Source of the DNA: Komagataeibacter melomenusus
Lineage (GTDB): Bacteria > Pseudomonadota > Alphaproteobacteria > Acetobacterales > Acetobacteraceae
Assembly (NCBI RefSeq): GCF_013155395.1
Contig: NZ_JABJWC010000008.1
Location: forward strand, 54,139 to 118,138
Length of the DNA stretch: 64,000 nt
Direction: 5' to 3'
The notes beneath the pieces are model-generated. The model did not search any database and was not told the origin of the DNA. It saw only the letters and a program-made list of their open reading frames with translations. Below are positions 43,821 to 53,784 of this stretch, piece after piece (position 1 is the stretch's first letter; each line of letters starts with the position of its first letter). The translations under genes and the position numbers were made by a program.

Positions 43821-44337
43821 CAGCCCGCAGAGACCACAGCATGACCGATCCCAATGCCGAAGTGGCTGCACTCCGGCAAACCGGGGCTCCTGTACGCATC
43901 ACCGGAAAAACCGGGAAAATCGCTGTCTGCACCGCCAGTTCTGTCATCGCGTCATGCAGATCCGGTCATAAAAACCCGTTCCAGTTCCACAAACGCACCT
44001 GTATGCTCTGGCTCAGGCTCTCCCCCGGGGTGGCGCCAGTTGCAAATTCCCCATAACTGAGTCCCGGTGTCGCGGGTTCGGTCTTCCCAGACTTTCGTAC
44101 GCCTCGCGGCGCCCGAAACTCTTCAGGGCAGCGGAATGTCGGGTATTGGAAAGATATGACCGAAAACAGTCCTTTGTGCCATTTGTGCAAATGACGGCTA
44201 CCGACCAACTCGAGCCACTTCGCTTGGCGGTAGAAAGCGACCACCATCAGGATATGCTATCGTTCGAACTAACTTGATCAGATACCATTGGCGACGCTTC
44301 GCTGCGTATCGACCTAGACACATTTAGCGGTAAGATC
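43821..44337. other. Intergenic region after IS91-type remnant
   Basis: About 515 bp with no supported gene. The first part is probably the terminus of the IS91-like unit. The last 100 bp should contain the promoter of the next gene, but no clear boxes were found. Confidence 0.3.
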
Positions 44338-46623
44338 GTGACATACAGTTTCACCTCCCTCTCTCCAGCCGATTTTGAAGATCTTGCACGAGACCTGTTG
44401 GGCGAGGAATTAGCTTGTCGATTTGAGGGGTTTGGCCCTGGTCCCGATGGAGGTGTTGACGGACGCCACGCAAAATCTGGAGCAACCACAATCCTTCAGG
44501 CGAAGCACCTTCGCATGTCAGGTTTCGCAGCATTGGCAAGGCAAATGCGGAATGCTCGCCCATCGATCGATCAAATACAGCCGGACCGCTATATTCTCGT
44601 CACTTCGGTTTCTCTCACGCCCGCTAATAAGAAGGCGCTCGCGGATATCATAGGCCCAAGCCTGATCAACGCATCTGATATATTGGGTTTTGAAGACCTG
44701 AACTCGCTTCTTCGAAAGCATGACGATGTCGCTAAAAGCCACGTCAAACTTTGGCTATCCGATACGGCTATCCTCGAACGAGTTTTGCAGTCTGCATCAC
44801 ATAACTTCACGACAGTCACCCGAGCGGAGATCACCGCAAAACTAAACGTTTATGCCGAAAACCCGAGCTTTGGTCAGGGACGAAAAGTTCTCGAAAGCCA
44901 ACGCATTTTGATCATTTCCGGGCCTGGAGGCGTGGGAAAGACAACTTTGGCCGAAATGCTGGCGTATGCCTACATCGGGGAAGATTGGGATCTCGTCGCG
45001 ATCCGAAGTCTCGACGACGGATTTGCGCGGATAAATGACAGTCGCCGGCAGGTGTTCTTTTTTGACGACTTTTTGGGTCGCATCGCGCTCGACGAAAGAG
45101 CCTTATCTACCCAAGACACCGAGCTTGGCCGGTTTATTGCGCGAGTACGTCGTACGCCCACAGCAAGGTTTATCCTCACGACCCGTGCACCAGTTTTTCA
45201 ACATGCAAAACTTGTGTCCGATGTCCTTGCCGATCACAGGCTCGACGTGGCGCAATATCTGCTTGATGTAGGTATTTATACTCGCCGAATACGGGCTCGA
45301 ATTCTTTACAATCATCTCGTCGTCGCTGGCGTACCAATCGAACATATTCGAGCACTCTATGATACCGGAACGATCAAGAAAATTATTGATCACAAGTTCT
45401 ATAATCCACGAATCGTAGAATGGATGACTGACGCATCGCATATCGAAGATGTGGCAGCCGAAGATTATCCTGAAATATTTATTAATAAGCTAAATGATCC
45501 AGAGTCAATCTGGGACAAGCAATTTCAGCATCACATACCACGTCGGTGTCAGCATCTTTTATTTGCTCTCTATTTTGGGTCACAATACGGCGCAGAAATT
45601 GAAGATATTCAGGAAATATTTGAAGGGCTGCATCCACTTTTGTGCCAGAAATTCGGCATAGCCTGGGACGCTAAGGATTTTGAGAACAGCGTAAAAGTGC
45701 TGGAAGGCGGCTTTATCGCCGTCGCAAACGGCCGCATATCATTTATTAACCCGTCCGTTCGTGATTATCTCTACCGCTATCTGCTCGACAGAAAATTGTT
45801 GGTAACGATGGCGGCAGGAGCCCCCACGCCCTCGTGCGCGATGCAAATAGTCGATCAGTTCAAAAAGTTATCCGACCTAACGCCTGATAACTGGAGGACA
45901 TTCTTGGCGGGTTTCTCGGCGCTTGTGCAACGGCTCAACACGATACCGAGATGGAAGCGTATTTCTTCGAACCCTACCAATTTCCGTGCCTATAACACGA
46001 CAACATCAGACCGTATCAATATGCTGCTTCAATGGTGGAAGTTGAGCGGACTTGAGCTATTTTTGGAAACGGCGGTCGCAATCGCAACCAACCCAAAAGA
46101 CCAATTCAAGTCATGGGATGATGCTCGGACGCTGCCCACCATCCTCGCCAACCTACTATCTGCACCTCAGAACGAAAAAAAAGATACAGGCCCGTTGGCC
46201 GTCGCTATCGAGAGCGCCATTCGCAAAATGCTCGGCGGCTCTCTCGATCCTGATGACCTCGAACGCGTTGTGACATCGATCGACACCAACAAGGCCAATC
46301 TCGGACATATGTTCGATGGTGAAATAAATACGGCAATTCCTGAAATGATCGAGAATGTAAGTGACAATCTCGGGCATGTGGACTCAGATTCAACTCTCTC
46401 TGACTACATTTCGACTGTTGAAAAACTCGCCAATCGTATCGGGTACAACCCACAAGCAGTGGAGAGCGCTAAACGTGCCATTCAAAGCCGGATTGAAGAG
46501 GTGAATGAGAATGCCGCGCAGGATGAAGAGTTGTCCGTGACCGGTGAGGATGTGCAGGAAGATACTTTCGACGATCAAGATTTGAAAAATCTCTTTGAGC
46601 CTCTTCTCGCCGAAGAAGATTAG
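44338..46623 (+). CDS. Mrr-like nuclease fused to STAND-type NTPase (defence candidate)
   Basis: A 761-aa protein starting at GTG 44338. Residues 1-130 form a PD-(D/E)xK restriction-endonuclease-like domain with D41 (GPDGGVD) and Q54-A-K56 (ILQAKH). An NTPase domain follows, with Walker A at about 194-203 (SGPGGVGKTT), Walker B at 238-246 (QVFFFDDFL) and a sensor-like FILTTRAPVF. The C-terminal 350 residues are helical and would sense the trigger. This order (nuclease, STAND NTPase, sensor) matches antiviral STAND proteins that cut DNA after phage recognition. Specific family not assigned. Confidence 0.82.
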   Translation: MTYSFTSLSPADFEDLARDLLGEELACRFEGFGPGPDGGVDGRHAKSGATTILQAKHLRMSGFAALARQMRNARPSIDQIQPDRYILVTSVSLTPANKKALADIIGPSLINASDILGFEDLNSLLRKHDDVAKSHVKLWLSDTAILERVLQSASHNFTTVTRAEITAKLNVYAENPSFGQGRKVLESQRILIISGPGGVGKTTLAEMLAYAYIGEDWDLVAIRSLDDGFARINDSRRQVFFFDDFLGRIALDERALSTQDTELGRFIARVRRTPTARFILTTRAPVFQHAKLVSDVLADHRLDVAQYLLDVGIYTRRIRARILYNHLVVAGVPIEHIRALYDTGTIKKIIDHKFYNPRIVEWMTDASHIEDVAAEDYPEIFINKLNDPESIWDKQFQHHIPRRCQHLLFALYFGSQYGAEIEDIQEIFEGLHPLLCQKFGIAWDAKDFENSVKVLEGGFIAVANGRISFINPSVRDYLYRYLLDRKLLVTMAAGAPTPSCAMQIVDQFKKLSDLTPDNWRTFLAGFSALVQRLNTIPRWKRISSNPTNFRAYNTTTSDRINMLLQWWKLSGLELFLETAVAIATNPKDQFKSWDDARTLPTILANLLSAPQNEKKDTGPLAVAIESAIRKMLGGSLDPDDLERVVTSIDTNKANLGHMFDGEINTAIPEMIENVSDNLGHVDSDSTLSDYISTVEKLANRIGYNPQAVESAKRAIQSRIEEVNENAAQDEELSVTGEDVQEDTFDDQDLKNLFEPLLAEED

Positions 46624-46760
46624 GTCAGTGAAGGGGGGGGGCTTGCCGGCCGCCTGTTTTGGAGCAATGGAGTTGGAAAAGCAGCCACTCGCCTGCAACA
46701 CGCCTTCATTCCTGCCGCGCAAGTCCCTGTCCGATTTCCCAAAAATTCCGTTCGCATGCC

Positions 46761-49523
46761 TCACTGCTGCTGCGACAGCGTCTTGTAATATCGTCGGGGC
46801 GCGCCAGGCGCAGGCTCGAAGGTGAAGCAATCACAATAGTCGTCAATGGCTTGCATCACGCCAAGCAAGGACGGGCCGGAGAACGCTGCAGTTTGGCCAG
46901 TACCCCAATGACTTAGGAAATTTCCGACAATCGTTATCATATTGGTGTTAAGACCAACTTCCTGTGCCGAGGCCAGCGTGAGTATATTGGCCGCCTTGTG
47001 CAGCTTAACCGCAGCTTCGATCGCTTTCAGAAACTCATGTGACAGGTGCTTGTCGTCGTTAAAGGCGATATCGACCGGCACAGGGATCCGGAGTTTGCTG
47101 ATGAGATCACTTAATCGGTACTCCAGGTATTGCCGCACTCCTTCCTTGGCAAAGTCGACCTGACCAGCCTGAAGCATTGATATTGTGCGGTCCCGGACCT
47201 TATTGACTGCTCCGGCTTGCGGAAGGACGGCCACTTGGGGCGATCCTTCTATTCGTTGATGCCACCACGTTCCTGTGCCGGTGTGCTTGTTAAAAAGCTT
47301 CTCAAGCATGGTGTCATGGCTCAAGAGTATGACCTGTGGGCCTGCGGCGTTGCCAGGCCGCGCAAATGTTGTCCTGATAAGTTCAACAAGAAAGTTCTGA
47401 TGACCGGCATCAAAGCTTGACGTCACGTCGTCGAGCACGATGAATTTCGGCAGACCGCCGTAGAGTGATGCGGCGGCCAGATAGAGCGATATAGCGAAGG
47501 CGTTCCGAAAGCTCTCGGAGAGGAGCGCCTGCGGAGAGACATTCGTCAGCCCATAGAACTGGGCAAGGTTAATGCGGAGTTCCTCGCTGTTCACCTTCTT
47601 AGAGACAGCTGGTTCCACTCCGTAGAACGACATCTTCTTGAAATAGCTTTTGAAGATGGGTTCGACTGCCGCAAGCCGGGCGCTGCTCATGCCAGCCTCA
47701 GCTGTCGCAAAGGCGCTGGATGTGCCCTTCAAGAAGCTCCTGATCCGGTCGACGCAATCTTCCCTCGCTTGCTCAGCAACCAATGCCTTCTGTGACAGAT
47801 CGAGCTTGCTCCAATTCTCCTGCAGACGTCGCGCGGTCTCCACCTTCTTGGTAACTTCCACCGATGACGGTGGCAGTTCCCTTTCGAACTGGGCCTGTTC
47901 CCTCTCGAGCTGCTCATCAAGCTCCGTTGCTTTCGAGCGCAACGTTGCCAAGTATTGCACCAAAGTCTCTGCTTCAGCCTGTGTGATTGTGCCAGATCCG
48001 GCACGGGCCTGGTGCCCTGCGAACAGGCGTTTTTCTGGAACGGTCTCAACGACTGCTTCAAGCTGTATTAGCTCTGTCCACCCGGCTTCATTCCATTCGG
48101 CCGCAAGAAAGGCGGTTGCTTTGTCCAATGCTTCAAATTCGAAAAGCCTGAAGGCGAGGTGTTCTTTCAGGCTACGGGGTGCCTTTCCATCACAGAGCGG
48201 GCAAAGGTGCGTGTCCTCCCACTGTCCACTTTCGATAACGTTTGTACCGGCTTGATAAAGCTGGAGCATCAAGTCGCCAGCGGTTCTTTCCAATGCCTCC
48301 GCCCGTTCGGCCGCGCGAGTAACCAACAGCTCGGCACGTGCCGTGTCGGGAGCGTCGTGGTTGACCTTTGCGAGGCTTCCACGCTCGCGAATACAGGCAC
48401 CGAGCCGTTCGCGCTTCGGTCCACCCTCGGCATCTTTGATAGCCTCAATACAGGCATCGATGTTGATGGTATCGAACGCCTTTCCCTGGCACACCGGTTT
48501 GAGCGGGGCGATCTGGGTCAGCGCTTCATTACACTTTTCTTTTGCAGTCGTCGCATCCAATGTTCCGATGGCGGTACCAACCAGTGTTTCGTAGTCGTTG
48601 GCGATCGCCCTTGATAACTCGCCTACTGCCCGTTCCTCACGGGTTTTAGCTTGTGTATGGGCAGTGATGCCGAAATGACTGTTGAAGGCGCGAGTGTTTG
48701 CCAACCCCGCCAGTGCTTGGCGAAGGTCGCTGTATGCAGATAGGCCGAGAAGCCCAGAGAAGGTACGCCCGCGAGCCAGCGGTGCAGCCTCGATGAATTT
48801 CTGAAATGTCGGACCGTCAAGAAATACGAACTCACGATTGAGCCCAGCCAGTATCGCTGTCGCGTCCCACGGTGTGGGGGCACTAACCGCGCGCTGCCCC
48901 AATGAGTTCCGAATTACCGTGATCTCGCACTTTTCGGAGCCTGGTTCAGCGACGAGTTGAAGCTTGATGGTTGATTGCCCGGTAGAATGAAAGCGATTCT
49001 GGTAATAATCCTTGTCCCGTTCGGTAGCAGGAAGGTCGTCGAGCCAAGGCAGCTTTCCGGTAATCGCATAGCGCACTGCGTCGTAAACGGACGACTTTCC
49101 AACACCGTTGACCGCAGAAATGCTGTTGACTTTGGTCGGGTGAAGTTTGAGTTCGAGCGGCTGACCTTCGTTGTTCACGCCTCTGAATCCCTCGATTAAG
49201 ACGCCTTCGAGGAGCCAACCCGTCACGGTTGGGGGCGGAGTGGGCAAAGATTGCACGACCGCTGGCGCATTGGGGTTTGCTGCCGCGGTTTGCTCATGAG
49301 CCGTAGCAGCTGCTTCCGTTGCTGGCGGTGTGACGCAGATATCGAGTAATCGATCCCATATTTCCTCGGCCTTGTACTTTCCATCGAGCAAGATCGGAAA
49401 GCGGTCACACAGATCTGCGGCAAGCGCCGCATCCAATTGGCTGATATGGCTTCCGAATGCAGATAGATTTTCGTCAAGACTTGCATTCTCGTCGAACTCA
49501 AAAGCGCCTTCGCGTGCAGTCAT
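46761..49523 (-). CDS. SMC/Rad50-like ATPase (Lamassu LmuB-like)
   Basis: A 920-aa SMC-like ATPase from ATG 49523 (an in-frame ATG at 49586 adds 21 residues but has no ribosome site). An N-terminal helical part of about 100 residues precedes Walker A SAVNGVGKSSVYDAV. Long coiled coils surround a zinc-hook-like CPLCDGK, and Walker B is FIVLDDVTSSFD with the H-loop VILLSHDTM. A further C-terminal domain of about 150 residues follows. Together with the upstream Mrr-like nuclease gene on the same strand it resembles a two-gene Lamassu-type system, in which an SMC sensor activates a nuclease. Assignment is by domain composition only. Confidence 0.78.
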   Translation of the reverse strand: MTAREGAFEFDENASLDENLSAFGSHISQLDAALAADLCDRFPILLDGKYKAEEIWDRLLDICVTPPATEAAATAHEQTAAANPNAPAVVQSLPTPPPTVTGWLLEGVLIEGFRGVNNEGQPLELKLHPTKVNSISAVNGVGKSSVYDAVRYAITGKLPWLDDLPATERDKDYYQNRFHSTGQSTIKLQLVAEPGSEKCEITVIRNSLGQRAVSAPTPWDATAILAGLNREFVFLDGPTFQKFIEAAPLARGRTFSGLLGLSAYSDLRQALAGLANTRAFNSHFGITAHTQAKTREERAVGELSRAIANDYETLVGTAIGTLDATTAKEKCNEALTQIAPLKPVCQGKAFDTINIDACIEAIKDAEGGPKRERLGACIRERGSLAKVNHDAPDTARAELLVTRAAERAEALERTAGDLMLQLYQAGTNVIESGQWEDTHLCPLCDGKAPRSLKEHLAFRLFEFEALDKATAFLAAEWNEAGWTELIQLEAVVETVPEKRLFAGHQARAGSGTITQAEAETLVQYLATLRSKATELDEQLEREQAQFERELPPSSVEVTKKVETARRLQENWSKLDLSQKALVAEQAREDCVDRIRSFLKGTSSAFATAEAGMSSARLAAVEPIFKSYFKKMSFYGVEPAVSKKVNSEELRINLAQFYGLTNVSPQALLSESFRNAFAISLYLAAASLYGGLPKFIVLDDVTSSFDAGHQNFLVELIRTTFARPGNAAGPQVILLSHDTMLEKLFNKHTGTGTWWHQRIEGSPQVAVLPQAGAVNKVRDRTISMLQAGQVDFAKEGVRQYLEYRLSDLISKLRIPVPVDIAFNDDKHLSHEFLKAIEAAVKLHKAANILTLASAQEVGLNTNMITIVGNFLSHWGTGQTAAFSGPSLLGVMQAIDDYCDCFTFEPAPGAPRRYYKTLSQQQ

Positions 49524-49661
49524 AACAGCCCCTAATTTCCCGAAAATATTGTGGTATTCTCGATCTATACGCATGCGTTCTATCATATATACCGGCGAAT
49601 GACCTGCAATTTTTGTGATTGCGTCTCACTGAAACAATACAAAATGTCGATATGTGGCAAT

Positions 49662-50657
49662 TTACAACGAGACAGCAGCGTCCCATGTCTTTGCCAATAC
49701 TTGAGAGAAATTCATGTTCCGAACTGCTTCACGTATGTCATGACCTGTAAGCGGTATAATCAATGTCTCTTCACGGCTACCTCTTAGCATTTCCTTTGTG
49801 ATCGTTTCAGAAAACCCGTTCCACGAAATCAGAAAACCTAGTGTTGCTCTCCGACTACGATTTTCAACTTTAGAACGAAATACGACAAATTCATTTTTTC
49901 CGCATTTCCCGGACCAATTCTTACACTCAGCGAGAATAATTGCTCCTTCCCGTTTGAAACGGGAATCTTCACTTCCATTTACAATAGAAATATCAATTTC
50001 CTCAGTCTCAGTAAGTATGCGCTGAGTGACTGACATGCCAGGAACTGTTTCAAATAGTCGGCTACAAAGTTCTTCTAAAGAACGCCCCTTATCCTGATTT
50101 GTCGATGCGGTTTCTACAGCGTCAACAAGATTATCTAGACTTTCTGATCCCCAGCCTGATAGGCGGGCGGCTATTTCTGATATCCGCTTGCCAACTTCGT
50201 CCGACGCAGCAGTTGCAGCTTCTTCGACTTGATGGCTAACTTTGAGTATAGCAGCGTAGGCCAAACTCAAATTGGTTTCGGTTGTCATTATTTCGAAACG
50301 TAGCGCGATATACGCCCCATCGTCATCTTGATAGGTTATCGCAACGTCGCCACAAGATTTTTGCCGTGCCTCTACGGCTCGACGGACAAGATCAAGATAC
50401 TGTTCCAGACCAATCGGAGAATACCAATACTTGCGCGTCCATGTATGATCGGCTTCCCCGACCAAATTCGCGCCACGTCGGTAGATGGTGCCATTCCACT
50501 CGATTTTATGGATGCTATCTTCGATAGTACCGATTTGAAATCCGCAACCATCTGGAATATCATTTACATTAAGATTTTTTAGGACAGAAACTGGCAACAC
50601 TGCCGGTTCCTCCTCATCCAATCCCCGTAAAATCTGCCGTGCTTGCGCCGCGTTCAT
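49662..50657 (-). CDS. Mrr-like restriction endonuclease (possible LmuA-type effector)
   Basis: A 331-aa protein with an N-terminal region of unknown fold and a C-terminal Mrr-like PD-(D/E)xK domain: EEIDISIV (D222) and ILAECKNWSG (E244, K246), followed by GFLISWNGFSETITKEML. AAAGGA lies 6 nt before the ATG. It is upstream of and co-oriented with the SMC-like ATPase gene, 138 bp away. Confidence 0.8.
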   Translation of the reverse strand: MNAAQARQILRGLDEEEPAVLPVSVLKNLNVNDIPDGCGFQIGTIEDSIHKIEWNGTIYRRGANLVGEADHTWTRKYWYSPIGLEQYLDLVRRAVEARQKSCGDVAITYQDDDGAYIALRFEIMTTETNLSLAYAAILKVSHQVEEAATAASDEVGKRISEIAARLSGWGSESLDNLVDAVETASTNQDKGRSLEELCSRLFETVPGMSVTQRILTETEEIDISIVNGSEDSRFKREGAIILAECKNWSGKCGKNEFVVFRSKVENRSRRATLGFLISWNGFSETITKEMLRGSREETLIIPLTGHDIREAVRNMNFSQVLAKTWDAAVSL

Positions 50658-51043
50658 TTGTATTCCTTTTGAAAGTCAATCAAATACCGATCGTGAAACG
50701 TGCCGAGATTAACTACTATCTTTTTGAGAAAATTACGTGGCCAAGACGATTGGATCCAGAGAGAGGACATCACGTCAACTTCTTTCGAGACGAGTGCTGA
50801 ATCGCTCGTGTCCGCTTTGCGAGAATGGGTTCTGAAGTCCATACGTCCGAGATGAAGCGGAACCCTCCTGTCTGCTTGACTCTCGCTAAGCGGACCAACC
50901 GCTTCCGCCCTCTTCTCAGACATATTTTTTTGAAACGAACTTCCACATAGCGGACGTAATTCGGCTAAATCTGAGAGCCGGATTACCGAAGCGCAGGAAG
51001 CGTACGTCGGACCGCCGATCAACTTGCATTTCTAAACAGGCTT
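50658..51043. other. Intergenic region between defence modules
   Basis: A 122-codon minus frame (51022-50654) covers most of this stretch, but it has no recognisable domain or ribosome site and its end overlaps the nuclease start; I do not call it a gene. The sequence looks like decayed mobile DNA. Confidence 0.3.
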
Positions 51044-51145
51044 TTAGGCTCAGGACCCATTGATTTGATTGCGGAAATCTGATTCAGCCTCTGTGAGGAG
51101 ACTGAATCACAACCTGCCGCTCATATCAATGGGTCCTGACCCTAA
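51044..51145. repeat. 102-bp MITE-like element with 21-bp terminal inverted repeats
   Basis: Left end TTAGGCTCAGGACCCATTGA and right end TCAATGGGTCCTGACCCTAA are inverted repeats with one mismatch. An internal hairpin GATTCAG-CTCTGTGAGGAGA-CTGAATC lies between. No coding capacity. Ends and size suggest a miniature derivative of an IS5-type element. Confidence 0.65.
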
Positions 51146-51235
51146 GCCGGCCCATTATGGTCTGCCTGTTACCGACCCGTCCCCTTCCTGATTTTGCCGC
51201 ATGCAGCGACCCCAAATGCATAAGACAAGTTGCAA

Positions 51236-52081
51236 TTATGGCAATGGTGTCAATGGCCCGCTGACAAGGTGAGCGCGATAGGCGTCATTTCTCATGACGG
51301 CCTCGTAAAACAAATGTTGCCAACTGTTTGGCGTTGGATGGGCCTGACCTTTCTGCCAGACTTCAATGTTCTGGATGACATCCAATTCCTTAGCGCGCAA
51401 GTTGGTCACATTGCGGAGCAAGCGCCGGTGTTCATTCCGGAAAAAGCGGATGTAACGGCGGGCGATTTGGAGTTTCTGCAAATGCGATTCAACCAATTGT
51501 TTTTCGACAGTCAGCAGGTCGGGGTGAGGTTCAAGCGTAAAAGTTGGCGTCGTGAACGGAGGATCGATAGTCAGTTGGATAATCTGCTCCAGAGAAAAAG
51601 TGTCGAAATAGGGATGGATGAAAAAGCGAGGTGTTGCCGCGTTGCCAGTCTTTTCTCCCTTACGGCGTTGGCACGGGTCACACATCGGCGTCAGATTGGC
51701 TGGCGTTACCGCGAATTGAGGATATTTTCCTTTTGGAAGATAATGGTCGAGAGTTTCCGTCACTGCAGGACTCCCGCATGACGGACAAATGTCCAGATCG
51801 TGATCCCGCAAACTTTGTAGCATCTTGCCCTGTGATGACCCATCAGCAGGATGGCTGTATAGGTTCTGGAATGTTTTTGTCTTCTGCATGATCGCAGACC
51901 ATTCGCGAATGTGCTCTGGCGAGCCTCCGTGGGTCAAATAGTCTTTGACGCGCTGCTTCCACTCGTTGGCGATACCGTTAAAAAAGGTTTTGTTTGGTTC
52001 GTGTGTGCGTTCCGCCACGATTTCATCGATGAGAGTAAGATGGTCAGCGGCGGATACGGGTAGTGGTAGGTGCATCACCAT
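51236..52081 (-). CDS. HNH endonuclease (PtuB-like, Septu candidate)
   Basis: A 281-aa protein with an HNH core: C99-x2-C102 (CPSCG), D112-H113 (LDHYLPKGKYP), N129 (TPANLTPMC) and C134-x2-C137 (CDPCQRRKG). The start overlaps the ATPase stop by 7 nt (an ATG two codons on overlaps by one base), so the two are co-translated. In Septu systems a PtuB HNH nuclease works with the PtuA ATPase against phages. At 281 aa the protein is within the range I would expect for PtuB. Confidence 0.8.
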   Translation of the reverse strand: MVMHLPLPVSAADHLTLIDEIVAERTHEPNKTFFNGIANEWKQRVKDYLTHGGSPEHIREWSAIMQKTKTFQNLYSHPADGSSQGKMLQSLRDHDLDICPSCGSPAVTETLDHYLPKGKYPQFAVTPANLTPMCDPCQRRKGEKTGNAATPRFFIHPYFDTFSLEQIIQLTIDPPFTTPTFTLEPHPDLLTVEKQLVESHLQKLQIARRYIRFFRNEHRRLLRNVTNLRAKELDVIQNIEVWQKGQAHPTPNSWQHLFYEAVMRNDAYRAHLVSGPLTPLP

Positions 52082-53784
52082 CCCTCGCGCTCCATGCCCT
52101 GAATCTGGATCGCGAGCTCCTCGTTGATATCATTGCCAAGCGCCGCAATGAGAGCTTCGGCCGAGCCGAGCTCTTCCAGTTTGTTTTCGATCCAGCGTTC
52201 AAACGGCTTGGAGGCTTCGCTGTCGCCGAAGACATAGGAACTGATACGTTGCATGTCACCGCCAAAGGTTTGGAAAGGCGGGGTGCGAATTGAGAGACCA
52301 TCTTTGGTTCGTGCTAAGACATGCACACACTCGCTTGGAACTTCACGGACTGTGACGAGTGAGTGCGTAGCAAGCAAAGCTTTAGAGTTGAAGCGATCAA
52401 GGATCGTCTTCAGCATGTCGATAAACTGGATTTCCAAGGTCGGATGGAGGAATAACTCAGGTTCGTCGATGAGGATCAAGCTGTCACGCCGGATTGCCCC
52501 CAGAATATTGATGACAATAAACGAGAATAGCTTTTGACCGGAGCTTAATTGAACGATTTTGCTATCGCGGAAAAATGTCACGCCGTCGGCGGCGTTAAAG
52601 GCGCTTCTGACCTTATCTACGTTAAGTTCGTTGATCCGGTCAGAGCTGATTGGAAGATAGCGCCGGTCATCGAGATCAAATGACAGATCGTCGATGGGAG
52701 TGCTGTCGGAATAGAATTGCTTAGCGGGTCCAACCGCTTCGCCCACATTGATAGCGGCATAGTCGAAGGCGAATGCTGTTCGAAGCACGCGCTCGACAGT
52801 CTCCAGCTTGTTTGCCCAACTACGAAGTCCTTTGTAGCGAATATCGTCTGTCAAGCAATCAAGCAATGAAGCTGCTGCGTTTTTCTTCGGCGCCTGATGG
52901 GTTAGGGAAATTCCGCCTAAACGTCCAGGCTTTCGACTGACAGATCGGCCACGGAAGCCGAAATATCGATAGATATCTTTGTCTTGCAGTTCTTGTGTTT
53001 CCAGGTCAACTGGAAAGCGCTCAAACGGACTATAGGAAACGACCACCACCTGACTAAGATTTGGTTTCTCAACGAAGCCTACTTTACTTGCCTGCTTTTC
53101 AGGCGTGGTGTTAAGCCAGTCCTCAACCATCTGATGCAGGATCTGGGATTTTCCGACGCCATTGGGACCGATCAGGACATTAACATTGTGCGGGAGAATG
53201 CTGATCTGTTTGAATTTCAGGCTGAGGGTAGACGTATCGCCAAACACATCTTTGAACTCGAAACCGAGATCCAGGACAGACATGGCTTCAGCCGAAAATA
53301 GCTTCCAGCCATCGAGATAGGATTTGGTCTCGCCTCGTTCGCGTAGAAGTGAATCCTGGAATGGTTGGCTGTCAATTAGGCTGAGGGCAGCCGGGTCTTG
53401 TTGAAGGTGGATGAGGTAGCTGGCATCGCGCATTACGACAGCAGCGTCTCGCGCGGTGTCTAAACTCAGTCGATCTCGCAACTGTTCATAAAAGGCGACT
53501 TCGTTTGGAAGCGAGAGATAATTCGTATTTGGGATCGGAAAGACTCCGTCCCAGTTCCCTTTCAAGAGCCCGTCGAGGTAGGTTTGGCTGGTGGAAGCAC
53601 CCTCAATCATTAGTTTCAGGGGACCGAGTTTAACGATTTCCCCCGATATTCGGCAGGTTGTCGCAAAAGTAGTCTTGTTGCCATAATCGTCCCAATTATT
53701 AGCTAATAGTTCGATTACGTCACCTGCAAGCTTTGGCTCAGGTGTGTGACGCTGACTTGGCCTTCCAAGATAGACTATCTTCAT
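52075..53784 (-). CDS. AAA/ABC-type ATPase (PtuA-like, Septu candidate)
   Basis: A 569-aa ATPase. Walker A at 206-213 (GPNGVGKS), an ABC-signature-like QLSSGQKLFSF, Walker B SLILIDEPELFLHP and H-loop LLATHSLVTV are all present. An N-terminal stretch of about 190 residues precedes the ATPase core, longer than I expect for typical PtuA. It may be a sensor domain. Downstream partner is the HNH nuclease gene. Confidence 0.8.
   Translation of the reverse strand: MKIVYLGRPSQRHTPEPKLAGDVIELLANNWDDYGNKTTFATTCRISGEIVKLGPLKLMIEGASTSQTYLDGLLKGNWDGVFPIPNTNYLSLPNEVAFYEQLRDRLSLDTARDAAVVMRDASYLIHLQQDPAALSLIDSQPFQDSLLRERGETKSYLDGWKLFSAEAMSVLDLGFEFKDVFGDTSTLSLKFKQISILPHNVNVLIGPNGVGKSQILHQMVEDWLNTTPEKQASKVGFVEKPNLSQVVVVSYSPFERFPVDLETQELQDKDIYRYFGFRGRSVSRKPGRLGGISLTHQAPKKNAAASLLDCLTDDIRYKGLRSWANKLETVERVLRTAFAFDYAAINVGEAVGPAKQFYSDSTPIDDLSFDLDDRRYLPISSDRINELNVDKVRSAFNAADGVTFFRDSKIVQLSSGQKLFSFIVINILGAIRRDSLILIDEPELFLHPTLEIQFIDMLKTILDRFNSKALLATHSLVTVREVPSECVHVLARTKDGLSIRTPPFQTFGGDMQRISSYVFGDSEASKPFERWIENKLEELGSAEALIAALGNDINEELAIQIQGMEREGW

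Noticed and set aside
50654..51022. Minus-strand 122-aa ORF upstream of the Mrr-like nuclease
   Set aside because: No ribosome site, no family, and composition typical of intergenic DNA.
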